Below are positions 1-7,942 of a DNA stretch of 64,000 nt, in pieces. The position numbers were made by a program, and so were the translations under genes. Every line of letters starts with the position of its first letter. The stretch's first letter is position 1. This DNA is from Lactobacillus sp. ESL0701 (GTDB taxonomy: Bacteria > Bacillota > Bacilli > Lactobacillales > Lactobacillaceae). Location: contig NZ_JAQTIC010000002.1 in the NCBI RefSeq assembly GCF_029433445.1, forward strand, positions 1 through 64,000. Reading direction: 5' to 3'. The notes beneath the pieces are model-generated. The model searched no databases. It was given only the letters and a program-made list of their open reading frames with translations, and had not been told where the DNA came from.

Positions 1-78
1 TATACTGATCGGACAGTTGCTTTAGTTGAATATCGTGATGGCTCAATCATTGATACTATCAAGCAAGTTAAAGACTAA
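1..78 (+). CDS. citF: Citrate lyase alpha subunit, C-terminal fragment (cut by window edge)
   Basis: Only the last 25 codons are in the window, read in frame from base 1 and ending at TAA 76-78. The tail RTVALVEYRDGSIIDTIKQV resembles the end of citrate lyase alpha (CitF), the citrate:acetyl-ACP transferase subunit of the complex that splits citrate into acetate and oxaloacetate. The identification rests on this short tail plus the citX gene directly downstream, which makes the holoenzyme cofactor. The rest of the cit cluster should lie to the left. Confidence 0.7.
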   Translation, partial: YTDRTVALVEYRDGSIIDTIKQVKD

Positions 79-91
79 AAAATTATAAATT

Positions 92-133
92 AAAAGCGTG
101 GAAATAAGTAATGACTCGTTTCCACGCTTTTTT
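92..133 (+). terminator. Intrinsic terminator/attenuator between citF and citX
   Basis: Perfect inverted repeat AAAAGCGTGGAAA (92-104) and TTTCCACGCTTTT (119-131) with a 14-nt loop, ending in a T run. It lies 14 nt after the citF stop and 34 nt before the citX start, so readthrough is needed for citX unless there is another promoter. This would lower citX relative to the structural subunits. Confidence 0.8.
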
Positions 134-166
134 AGTTATAATAATGATAAAAGGAAGTTTATAGTA

Positions 167-706
167 ATGCAATCAATTTTTTTAATAGGTAAACCGCAAA
201 GTATCCCTGATGTATTGGCTGCTAAAGATCAGCGGGCAGCATTGCAAAAGCAGCTTTTTAGCCAAAATCCGCAAGGTACACTATTAGATGTAAAGCTAAA
301 TATACCGGGTCCGATCAAAAATAATCGTTATTTGAAGCAGCTATTTAATAAGGGGTGTGCAACTTTAGAGCAAGACTTAAAAATTCAAGGATTTAAATAT
401 TATTTGGTAAGTAGTTGGGACCAAGCAAGTGGCTGTGAGAATTTTTACCTATTAAATGTTGCAGCTGAATCCGTAAAGCAAGTGGCAATTGCATTTGAAG
501 ATAAAAACAAACTAGGACGTCTGTTTGATGCTGATGTGCTAGTTAAAAATCAACCAGCAGCCCTTTCACGATCAAAGTTAGGACAACCTAGACGGCATTG
601 CTTTTTATGTAATCGACCAGCTAAAGAATGTGCACGCTCGCGCCGCCACCAAGTCACAGAATTACAAGATTATATTAGTAAAATATATCAAGAAGAATTT
701 AGCTAA
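167..706 (+). CDS. citX: Holo-ACP synthase CitX (apo-citrate lyase phosphoribosyl-dephospho-CoA transferase)
   Basis: A 179-residue cytosolic transferase that attaches the phosphoribosyl-dephospho-CoA prosthetic group to the acyl carrier subunit (CitD) of citrate lyase. The family signature is clear in the C-terminal half: GRLFDADVL, then LSRSKLGQPRRHCFLCNRPAKEC with its conserved cysteines and the ARSRRHQ run. I chose ATG 167 because AAGGAAG lies 9 nt upstream. An in-frame GTG at 98 falls inside the terminator hairpin and has no ribosome site. The gene overlaps the convergent SorC-type regulator by 8 nt at the 3' end. It is the last cit gene on this strand. Confidence 0.9.
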   Translation: MQSIFLIGKPQSIPDVLAAKDQRAALQKQLFSQNPQGTLLDVKLNIPGPIKNNRYLKQLFNKGCATLEQDLKIQGFKYYLVSSWDQASGCENFYLLNVAAESVKQVAIAFEDKNKLGRLFDADVLVKNQPAALSRSKLGQPRRHCFLCNRPAKECARSRRHQVTELQDYISKIYQEEFS

Positions 707-1646
707 ATTCAATATTTTTGCGTAGTACCCGTTCAGCAATACCACTAGTTGTAATTAAGTGCGTAATTATTCCACTTCTTAATGCGCCTAAGAGAGCATC
801 TTCTTTAAAACGATTTTTTACAATCACAAACCGATTGGGGATCTGCATGATTTCTGCAAAACTGATGCCACAAATATGTGTTTCAATCGGTTTAAAAAAG
901 TTACCATCAATATCATATGGTCGCCCAAAAATCATACCTGCGACTTTGCTGCGGTCAATATGTCTAAATAACTTATCTGCGTAATAATCCATGAAAAATT
1001 GTCCGGATTCTAATGATTGTGCTGTCCCAATACTTGCAAAAACCAAATCAATTCTAGGGTAAAAAGTTTTGATATATTCAAAGAAGGGCTCTTGCATAAT
1101 GTCTGTTACAAAATCCGGATTAAGCGCGTAAAGAGGAGCTGGAAAAGTTAAACAATTGGCACCAAACTTATCAGCTGCCTGTTGCACTAGTTGGTTTTTT
1201 CGTTTGCTTGCATTAACTGCCTGTCCAACCAGCTGCACAAAAGTTAAATCTTCACGTTCAGTTTCAGGAAAATTATTAATAATATCGCGAATTAATGTTC
1301 CCCAAGTCAGACCGACTACGTGAGCCGATTTAGTATAGTTTTGAATTTGCTTAGCGGCGTAATTAACGATCATTTCGTTATCTTGATTTTTGGTTTCTAA
1401 GTCTTCTAAAATATATACTTCTTTTAAATTAAAGAATCGTTGAAACTTACGCTCCAATTTTTCAGCTCGCTTGGGACTTTGATAAATGCTGATTTTGACA
1501 ATTCCTTTTTCTTCGGCTTCCTCTAACGCCTTGGTAATCAGGTAACGCGAAAGGTCATACTTTTTGGAAATATCAGCGATATTTAATTTACTTAAAAAAT
1601 AATCGTGTGCAATATTTGCAAGTTGTTCATCTGTTAATAATGTCAT
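699..1646 (-). CDS. SorC-family transcriptional regulator, probable citrate-cluster regulator (CitI-like)
   Basis: A 315-residue regulator. An N-terminal helix-turn-helix (about residues 18-50, with LNIADISKKYDLSRYLITKAL) is followed by the SorC/DeoR-type sugar-binding effector domain (VGLTWGTLIRDII and the GIITHLITTSGIAERVL tail). Family members bind phosphorylated sugars or organic acids. A SorC protein, CitI, is known to activate citrate operons in Weissella, and this gene lies tail-to-tail with citX, so control of the cit cluster is a reasonable inference. AAGGAA is 7 nt upstream of the ATG. A palindrome in its own promoter region suggests autoregulation. Confidence 0.75.
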   Translation of the reverse strand: MTLLTDEQLANIAHDYFLSKLNIADISKKYDLSRYLITKALEEAEEKGIVKISIYQSPKRAEKLERKFQRFFNLKEVYILEDLETKNQDNEMIVNYAAKQIQNYTKSAHVVGLTWGTLIRDIINNFPETEREDLTFVQLVGQAVNASKRKNQLVQQAADKFGANCLTFPAPLYALNPDFVTDIMQEPFFEYIKTFYPRIDLVFASIGTAQSLESGQFFMDYYADKLFRHIDRSKVAGMIFGRPYDIDGNFFKPIETHICGISFAEIMQIPNRFVIVKNRFKEDALLGALRSGIITHLITTSGIAERVLRKNIEFS

Positions 1647-1664
1647 GTTTTTATTCCTTATCTG

Positions 1665-1692
1665 TTTGTATTAATTTATATTATATTACAAA
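1665..1692. promoter_or_regulatory. Palindromic operator candidate upstream of the SorC regulator
   Basis: TTTGTA (1665-1670) and TACAAA (1687-1692) form an inverted repeat with 16 nt between, one helical turn and a half apart, lying over AT-rich -10-like sequence 20-45 nt upstream of the minus-strand start codon. The symmetry and position suit an autoregulatory site for a multimeric regulator. AT-rich DNA makes chance repeats possible. Confidence 0.4.
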
Positions 1693-1755
1693 TGAATAAA
1701 TTTGCCTGATTGTTTTACTCTATACGGGAAAATTTTACCCTTTTGCTAAATAAAA

Positions 1756-2256
1756 TCATTCTAATAAGTCACAGAATGTTCCATTGGTAACCTGTTGAAG
1801 ATCATCAGGACTTAAAAAGACACTACGGCCAACTTTACCGCTGGAAACACCAATTTTTTCTTCATTATTCATGCCATTATCTAGATAAATTGGAAAATGA
1901 TGCTTAAAATAGATACCAATCGGTGTATTAGCACCATGAACATAGCCTGTTGTCTTTTCCAAGTCTTTAAGTGGTAACATTTCACACTTTTTATTACCAG
2001 AATTTTTAGCGAGTTTTTTCATGCTTAAATGCTCAGTTACTGGGATTACACCGACAAGGGGACCAGTTTTATTACCTGTGCAAACCAAGGTTTTGTAGAC
2101 CAAATGTTCATTCTCGTTTAAAATAGAAGTATCCATTTGAGCAACACCACCTGAATCCTCGTGGGTTGTAAACTGGGTTTGTTCATACGGAATTTTGTTC
2201 CGCTCTAAAATTTTTTCAACTAAAGTTTTTTCAAGTTTATTTTTTTTCTTTGCCAT
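1756..2256 (-). CDS. ybaK: Cys-tRNA(Pro)/Cys-tRNA deacylase, YbaK/EbsC family
   Basis: A 166-residue stand-alone editing-domain protein that hydrolyses Cys mischarged on tRNA(Pro). Family features are present: the HEDSGGVAQMD region, VYKTLVCTG, the active-site lysine strand KKLAK, the loop YVHGANTPIG and the SSGKVGRSVFLSPDDL tail. The start is the ATG of MAKKKNK at 2256. The in-frame GTG 9 nt upstream is part of the AAAGGTG ribosome-binding site. The gene stands 110 nt ahead of the SorC regulator on the same strand and is divergent from prmA. There is no functional link to the citrate genes. Confidence 0.9.
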   Translation of the reverse strand: MAKKKNKLEKTLVEKILERNKIPYEQTQFTTHEDSGGVAQMDTSILNENEHLVYKTLVCTGNKTGPLVGVIPVTEHLSMKKLAKNSGNKKCEMLPLKDLEKTTGYVHGANTPIGIYFKHHFPIYLDNGMNNEEKIGVSSGKVGRSVFLSPDDLQQVTNGTFCDLLE

Positions 2257-2318
2257 ATTTATCACCTTTTTTATGATAGCATTGTGCGGATAAAAATAAA
2301 AAGGGAGTTTAAGTTAAA

Positions 2319-3263
2319 ATGAAATTATTAATTATTAAAATTGAAACCAGTCATGAAGTAGAAGATGCGCTCAGCGTTTATAGCCAAGATATCTTGGGTG
2401 CGCTAGGAACCGAAACTAGGAAACGAACCGACTTTGAACATGCCGGTTGGGAGCATGATTCAACAATTGTTAATTTAGATGAAATTAAGGACTTGCCTGA
2501 CGACATGCAATTTTTTGCTTATTTCGATGAAGAAGCAGATGCAGAAGAATTAGTCCAAAAATATCATGATAAGCTTGCGGAATTAAAAGGCTATGGCCTG
2601 GCTGTTGGCTTAGAGCAAATTACAACATCTTATATTGAAGATCAAGATTGGAATACTGCTTGGCAAAAATTCTACCATGTGATTGACTTTTCACGGCATT
2701 TGGCGATTGTACCTGAGTGGGAAGACTATGAACCTGCCTTTAAAGACCAGCAATTGATTAAACTTGATCCGGGTTTAGCCTTTGGGACAGGTAATCACAA
2801 AACAACCCAGTTAGCAATGATGGGCTTAGAACGTGCGATGACAACGCCTAAAAATGTGATTGATGTTGGCACTGGCTCCGGCATTTTAGCTATTGCTGCT
2901 GCTCTTCTTGGTGCTCAAAATGTTGTGGCAACTGATATCTCGGATGAAGCTGTTACAGCAGCTGGTGAAAATATTAGTTTAAATAATTTAACTAATATTA
3001 AGGTAGAAAAAGCTAGTTTATTGCAAGGAATTAGTGGTAAATTTGATATTATTGTAGCTAATATTTTGGCAGAAATCCTCTTAGATTTAATTCCACAATT
3101 GAATGATCATTTAAATGAAGGTGGCCAAGTTATTTTTTCAGGTATTGATTATTTACAATTGGACAAAATCAAAGCAGCCCTTGAGCAATATAACTTTAAG
3201 ATTACCTTGACAATGCGCCAAGATCGTTGGGTAGGATTAATAATTGAACGCAAAGAACAATAA
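2319..3263 (+). CDS. prmA: Ribosomal protein L11 methyltransferase
   Basis: A 314-residue SAM-dependent enzyme that trimethylates ribosomal protein L11. An N-terminal substrate-recognition domain (about 1-100) precedes the Rossmann methyltransferase domain, with LDPGLAFGTGNHKTT ahead of motif I (VIDVGTGSGILAIAA) and VANILAEIL, the PrmA version of the NPPY motif. GGGAG lies upstream of the ATG. It begins the run prmA, small membrane protein, relA, dtd, a common order in lactobacilli. Confidence 0.95.
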   Translation: MKLLIIKIETSHEVEDALSVYSQDILGALGTETRKRTDFEHAGWEHDSTIVNLDEIKDLPDDMQFFAYFDEEADAEELVQKYHDKLAELKGYGLAVGLEQITTSYIEDQDWNTAWQKFYHVIDFSRHLAIVPEWEDYEPAFKDQQLIKLDPGLAFGTGNHKTTQLAMMGLERAMTTPKNVIDVGTGSGILAIAAALLGAQNVVATDISDEAVTAAGENISLNNLTNIKVEKASLLQGISGKFDIIVANILAEILLDLIPQLNDHLNEGGQVIFSGIDYLQLDKIKAALEQYNFKITLTMRQDRWVGLIIERKEQ

Positions 3264-3300
3264 AAAAGACTATAATGTTAAATTAAGTAAGGAAAATAGA

Positions 3301-3675
3301 TTGATTATTAAATTCAAAAAATTTAAACAAAAAATTCTGGCAATTCCCCCAATTCATAAATTAAATCAATTGCAAGCAATGCCAATCGTTTGGTGGAGTC
3401 TATTAGTGGCGATTTTGCCGTTTGGCTTCAGCCTTTTTAGGATACCAATTGTCTGGCGGGTTGGATTATTATTTATCGTTATTAACTGCATTATCAGCTA
3501 CCATGTTGGTCGTTTAATAATTACCCTTAAATTGCCTAGGTATTGGCTATTAATGTTACCAGTGGTCTTTTGTTTGACGATAATTATTAAATTTGCTAAA
3601 TACAATTTGTTGTTTGGGATAATATATCTCATTTTTGAAATTTTTGGTTTAATGGATAAACAGATCTATAACTAG
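3301..3675 (+). CDS. Small multi-pass membrane protein of unknown function
   Basis: A product of 124 residues with a basic N-terminus followed by hydrophobic segments at about 30-60, 64-85 and 90-118, implying three or four membrane helices. No domain is recognised. The chosen start is TTG 3301, preceded by AAGG at 8 nt. An upstream in-frame TTG at 3244 overlaps prmA and has no ribosome site. It sits between prmA and relA, 37 nt after prmA and 14 nt before relA, so it is probably co-transcribed with both. Nothing in the sequence shows what it does. Confidence 0.65.
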   Translation: MIIKFKKFKQKILAIPPIHKLNQLQAMPIVWWSLLVAILPFGFSLFRIPIVWRVGLLFIVINCIISYHVGRLIITLKLPRYWLLMLPVVFCLTIIIKFAKYNLLFGIIYLIFEIFGLMDKQIYN

Positions 3676-3689
3676 AAAGGGTGCTGCAA

Positions 3690-5939
3690 ATGTCGAAATA
3701 CATTGAAATGACGCATGACCAGGTAATAGCAGCCTGTAAAAAATATATGACTGATAAGCAAATTGCCTTTGTTGAAAAAGCTTATGAATTTGCGAATAAT
3801 GCTCATAAGGAACAAAAGCGGGCTTCAGGTCAGCCATATATTGTGCATCCAACTCAAGTAGCCGGAACTTTAGCAAACTTGGGTCTTGATCCAGATACAG
3901 TTGCTGCCGGCTTTTTACATGATACTGTTGAAGATACACCTGTTACTAACGATGATATTAAAGAAAAGTTTGGCAAAGATGTTGCCTTTATTGTTGATGG
4001 TGTGACCAAACTTAACAAATACGAATATAAGTCACACCAAGAATTTTTGGCTGAAAATCACCGTAAAATGTTAATTGCAATGGCCAAAGATATTCGCGTC
4101 ATTATGGTTAAGTTAGCTGACAGACTGCATAACATGCACACTCTGCAACACTTACGTCCAGATAAGCAGCGGCGAATTTCTTCAGAAACAATGGACATTT
4201 ATGCACCACTAGCAGATCGCTTGGGTATCGGGACAATTAAATGGGAATTAGAAGATATGAGTTTTCATTATCTAAATCCTGAAGCTTATTATCAAATTGT
4301 TAATATGATGAGCTTGAAGCGTAGTCAACGTGAAAAGTACATCCAGGATGCAATTGATACACTTGAAGCAAGTCTTGATAGTCTGGGGATTAAATACGAA
4401 ATTTATGGTCGACCTAAACATATTTATTCCATTTATAAAAAGATGGTCGATAAACATAAGGACTTCGATGAAATTTACGATTTATCTGCAGTTCGGGTAA
4501 TTGTTGAAACTGTCAAGGATTGTTATGCAGTTTTAGGTGCGGTTCATACTAAATGGAAGCCAATGCCTGGTCGCTTTAAAGACTATATTGCAGTTCCTAA
4601 GGTTAATGGGTATCAATCGCTGCATACAACAATTATTGGTCCCGGCGGTCGTCCGTTAGAGATTCAGATTAGAACTGAACAAATGCATGAAGTTGCTGAA
4701 TACGGGGTTGCTGCTCACTGGGCATATAAGCAGGGTAATTTTACTGGTGTTGAAGAAACTAGTTCAAATGAAAAACTAGACATGGTTCGTGAAATCTTAG
4801 AGTTAAAGGATGAAACCCAAGATGCTGGCGAATTTATGAAGAGCGTCAAAAGTGAAATCTTTTCTGATCGCGTTTATGTTTTTACTCCTAAAGGCGAGGT
4901 TTATGAGCTGCCTAAGGGCGCAGTTACGCTTGATTTTGCCTATCAAATCCATACGCAAGTTGGTAGTCATGCTGTTGGTGCCAAGGTTAATGGTAAACTA
5001 GTACCCCTTGATTACAAGCTGAAAAATGGCGATGTAATTGATATTATGACCCAGTCAAATGCGACACCGTCGCGTGACTGGATGGATATTGTTAAGACTT
5101 CACGGGCGCGAAATAAAATTCGCCGTTATTTCCGTAATTTAGATCGAGAAAAAAGCATTGAGCAGGGCGAACAAATGGTTGCCGATCAACTGCGTGACCA
5201 AGATTTAGCTCCCAAAGAATTTATGGACAAAGACCACCTTGAAAAAGTTCTCGATCAGTTTAATTACCATACTGCTGATGAAATGTTCGCTTCTGTTGGT
5301 TTTGGTGATCTTTCTGCAATCAGCGTTGTTAATCGGCTTACTCAAGATTTACGGCGCCAAGAAGAAGAAAAACGGCAAAAGCAGCTTGAAGATGAGATTC
5401 TAAATTCGGGGCAAAAAGCTGCTTCATCAACTCAGACTAACAAGTCGGCTAGTTCACCAATGAAGATTAAGCACAAGAATGGCGTGATGATCCAAGGCAT
5501 TAGCGACTTAATGCTGCATTTGGCCAAGTGTTGTAATCCAGTTCCTGGTGATAAGATAGTTGGTTATGTTACTAAAGGACGTGGTGTAACAATTCACCGC
5601 GCAGATTGCCGCAATATTACCAATGATGCAGCTAGTCAAGGGCGACTAATTGATGTGCAATGGGAAAATGTTGACGATAGTGCCGATGGTTCTAAACAAA
5701 CTTTTAACGCTGATATTGAGGTCTTTGGTTATAATCGTGAACGTCTGTTAAGCGATGTGATTACCAAATTAAATACTGTTACGACTAATATCAATAATTT
5801 GTCGGGTAAAGTAAACGAAAATAATATTGCACACATTTACGCTACGGTGGCAGTTAAAAATGCGGCTCAACTGGACAAAATTTTGAGTAAATTACGTGAT
5901 GTTCCAGACATTTATGAAACACGAAGGGCAGATAATTAA
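3690..5939 (+). CDS. relA: Bifunctional (p)ppGpp synthetase/hydrolase, Rel
   Basis: A 749-residue long RSH protein making and degrading the alarmone (p)ppGpp. Domains in order: an HD hydrolase domain (YIVHPTQVAG, FLHDTVEDT) in the first 200 residues with its catalytic HD and ED pairs intact; the synthetase domain (RPKHIYSIYKKM, DLSAVRVIV, YQSLHTTI); a TGS domain (VYVFTPKGEVYELP) near 390-450; a zinc-finger-like region (CCNPVPGD, HRADC) near 610-650; and a C-terminal ACT domain. Start ATG 3690 has AGAAAGG at suitable distance. An in-frame GTG 9 nt upstream is within the ribosome site. The gene abuts dtd with no gap. Confidence 0.95.
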   Translation: MSKYIEMTHDQVIAACKKYMTDKQIAFVEKAYEFANNAHKEQKRASGQPYIVHPTQVAGTLANLGLDPDTVAAGFLHDTVEDTPVTNDDIKEKFGKDVAFIVDGVTKLNKYEYKSHQEFLAENHRKMLIAMAKDIRVIMVKLADRLHNMHTLQHLRPDKQRRISSETMDIYAPLADRLGIGTIKWELEDMSFHYLNPEAYYQIVNMMSLKRSQREKYIQDAIDTLEASLDSLGIKYEIYGRPKHIYSIYKKMVDKHKDFDEIYDLSAVRVIVETVKDCYAVLGAVHTKWKPMPGRFKDYIAVPKVNGYQSLHTTIIGPGGRPLEIQIRTEQMHEVAEYGVAAHWAYKQGNFTGVEETSSNEKLDMVREILELKDETQDAGEFMKSVKSEIFSDRVYVFTPKGEVYELPKGAVTLDFAYQIHTQVGSHAVGAKVNGKLVPLDYKLKNGDVIDIMTQSNATPSRDWMDIVKTSRARNKIRRYFRNLDREKSIEQGEQMVADQLRDQDLAPKEFMDKDHLEKVLDQFNYHTADEMFASVGFGDLSAISVVNRLTQDLRRQEEEKRQKQLEDEILNSGQKAASSTQTNKSASSPMKIKHKNGVMIQGISDLMLHLAKCCNPVPGDKIVGYVTKGRGVTIHRADCRNITNDAASQGRLIDVQWENVDDSADGSKQTFNADIEVFGYNRERLLSDVITKLNTVTTNINNLSGKVNENNIAHIYATVAVKNAAQLDKILSKLRDVPDIYETRRADN

Positions 5940-6377
5940 ATGCGAGTAGTAATTCAACGGGTTAATCGTGCCCAAGTAAATATTGACGGTAAGACTGTTG
6001 GTCAAGTTAAGCGCGGTCTACTTCTCCTGGTTGGGATTAAAGAAGGTGATGACCTAGCAATTGTTCAAAAAGCAGCGGCTAAAATAGCTAAAATGCGGAT
6101 TTTTGAAGATAAAGACGGCAAGACTAATTTAGCAATCAAGGATGTTGGCGGTGAAATTTTGAGTGTCAGTCAATTTACATTATTGGCTGATACCAAGAAG
6201 GGTAATCGTCCTAGCTTTATTGAGGCTATGAAACCACCTAAGTCAAAAGAATTATGGGAAGATTTCAACCAAGAACTGGTTAATGCTGGTTTACATGTCG
6301 AAACTGGTGAATTTGGCGCGGATATGAAGGTTGATCTTGAAAATGATGGCCCGTTTACGATTGTGCTGGATTTATAA
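5940..6377 (+). CDS. dtd: D-aminoacyl-tRNA deacylase
   Basis: A 145-residue homodimeric enzyme that removes D-amino acids, and glycine from tRNA(Ala), from mischarged tRNAs. Both signature motifs are present: [17 protein letters not shown], containing the SQxTL active-site strand, and [11 protein letters not shown], the NxGPxT cross-subunit motif. Its length is usual. The ATG follows the relA stop directly, so the two are translationally coupled, a pairing conserved across Firmicutes. Confidence 0.96.
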   Translation: MRVVIQRVNRAQVNIDGKTVGQVKRGLLLLVGIKEGDDLAIVQKAAAKIAKMRIFEDKDGKTNLAIKDVGGEILSVSQFTLLADTKKGNRPSFIEAMKPPKSKELWEDFNQELVNAGLHVETGEFGADMKVDLENDGPFTIVLDL

Positions 6378-6404
6378 AAAATAGCCTAAATTTGCATTCT
6401 AGGT

Positions 6405-6633
6405 TGACTTTTGCCCCTTAAAACTATAAGCTAAAACAAGAATTATCAATGACAAAGATTGAAGATTGGCAATTTCTATGACAGAGACCGCTTGATTGGT
6501 GTAAAAGGCGGATAGAAAGCTGACTGTGACCCCTTTAGCAGATAATATGCGCGTCGCGAGCGTTATTCGCAGCAGGCAAAAGGTGGTACCGTGCAAAATT
6601 TAGCGCCCTTGATTTTTTCAAGGACGCTTTTTT
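6405..6633 (+). promoter_or_regulatory. T-box riboswitch of hisS-aspS, apparent Asp (GAC) specifier
   Basis: A tRNA-sensing leader. The T-box sequence AAGGTGGTACCG is at 6580-6591, followed by an intrinsic terminator (AGCG-CCTTGA / TCAAGG-CGCT plus a T run, 6602-6633) 20 nt before hisS. The apical Stem I element GGTGTAAAAGG is near 6508-6518. Aligning the 3' side of Stem I with the glyQS leader in this same window puts the specifier at GAC 6528-6530, in TGT-GAC-CCC-TTTAGC. No CAC or CAT occurs near. Uncharged tRNA(Asp) would therefore induce both genes. The 5' boundary is approximate. Confidence 0.88.
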
Positions 6634-6653
6634 ATATTTAAAAGGATGATTAA

Positions 6654-7940
6654 ATGAGAGTTCAAAAACCAAAAGGAACAGTCGATATTTTACCTGAACA
6701 ATCTGGTTCATGGGAAAAGGTTGAGCAAACTGTCCGTGACTTCTTTAAGCAAGCCAATTACCGAGAAATTAGAACACCGAGTTTTGAAAATTATGAGGTC
6801 TTCTCCCGTTCAAGTGGTGAAACTTCTGACGTCGTTGAAAAAGAAATGTACGACTTTAACGATAAGGGTGGTCGGCACATTGCACTGCGTCCAGAAGGGA
6901 CAGCTGGTGTTGTTCGGGCTTATGTTGAAGACAAAATGTATGCTCCAGAAGTAGTCAAACCATTTAACGTTTACTACATCGAGTCAACTTTTCGTTATGA
7001 ACGTCCGCAAGCTGGTCGCCAACGTGAGTTCCACCAAATTGGGGTAGAGAGTTTTGGTTCCAGCAATCCCTTAGCAGATGTTGAAACAATTGTCTTAGCT
7101 CACGACTTACTTGCCAAACTTGGTGTAAAAAATTACGAATTGCATATTAATACGTTAGGTAACGCGCAAGTGCGTCAAGATTATCATGATGCCTTGGTTA
7201 ATTACTTTACACCGCTAAAAGACCAATTGTCTGATGATTCTAAGCGTCGCTTAGAAAAGAATCCACTCAGAATTTTGGATTCTAAAGATGAACAGGATAA
7301 ACAATTTTTACCAGATGCACCTAAGATTATTGATTACTTGGATGTAGATTCTAAGGCTAACTTTGATGAGATTACTGGTATCCTTGACCAACTTGAGATT
7401 AAGTACGTTATTGATAACGATTTAGTTCGCGGTTTGGACTACTATACCGGAATTATTTTTGAGTTTATGGTTGAAGATAAGAACTTATGGGAATCAGCAA
7501 CTACCATTTTGGGTGGTGGTCGTTACGATCATTTAGTACAAGAGTTTGATGGGCCAGAGACTCCAGCTGTTGGTTTTGGGATTGGTGAAGAACGGCTGAT
7601 GCTTGTTTTACAACAGCAAAATCCAAACCTATTTGCCGATCAAGGGATTGACTTTTTCATTACTAATATTGGTGAAGGAACTGGAATTAAAGCTGTTGAA
7701 ATCGCCCGCTCACTACGTAAGCAAGGCTTTAGAGCGCAATATGATGTTGACCAAAAGAAGCTGAAGGCGCAATTTAAGAAGGCCGACCGTGTCTACGCTA
7801 AGTTCGTGATTACGATTGGTGCCAAAGAATTGGCTAACGGCACGTTAAACGTTAAACGACTAGCTGATGGCAAAACAATCGACCTCCAGCTTGAAGACGT
7901 CGACGATATGAAAACAGTTATGGAACAATTAAAGGATTAA
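6654..7940 (+). CDS. hisS: Histidyl-tRNA synthetase
   Basis: A 428-residue class II synthetase charging tRNA(His). It shows PKGTVDILP at the N-terminus, motif 2 ([17 protein letters not shown]), the histidine-specific [10 protein letters not shown] loop, motif 3 ([11 protein letters not shown]) and a C-terminal anticodon-binding domain from about residue 330. AAAGGATG precedes the ATG. It follows a T-box leader and is 2 nt upstream of aspS, so both are made from one message. Confidence 0.97.
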   Translation: MRVQKPKGTVDILPEQSGSWEKVEQTVRDFFKQANYREIRTPSFENYEVFSRSSGETSDVVEKEMYDFNDKGGRHIALRPEGTAGVVRAYVEDKMYAPEVVKPFNVYYIESTFRYERPQAGRQREFHQIGVESFGSSNPLADVETIVLAHDLLAKLGVKNYELHINTLGNAQVRQDYHDALVNYFTPLKDQLSDDSKRRLEKNPLRILDSKDEQDKQFLPDAPKIIDYLDVDSKANFDEITGILDQLEIKYVIDNDLVRGLDYYTGIIFEFMVEDKNLWESATTILGGGRYDHLVQEFDGPETPAVGFGIGEERLMLVLQQQNPNLFADQGIDFFITNIGEGTGIKAVEIARSLRKQGFRAQYDVDQKKLKAQFKKADRVYAKFVITIGAKELANGTLNVKRLADGKTIDLQLEDVDDMKTVMEQLKD

Positions 7941-7942
7941 TT

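Noticed and set aside
98-166. GTG start at 98 extending CitX by 23 residues
   Set aside because: The added codons run through a terminator hairpin and have no ribosome site; ATG 167 has AAGGAAG and fits the family N-terminus.
718-984. Plus-strand open frame opposite the SorC regulator
   Set aside because: It is the complement of conserved regulator sequence and has no ribosome site or recognisable product.
3244-3300. TTG 3244 as start of the small membrane protein
   Set aside because: It overlaps prmA and lacks a ribosome site, while TTG 3301 has AAGG at 8 nt.
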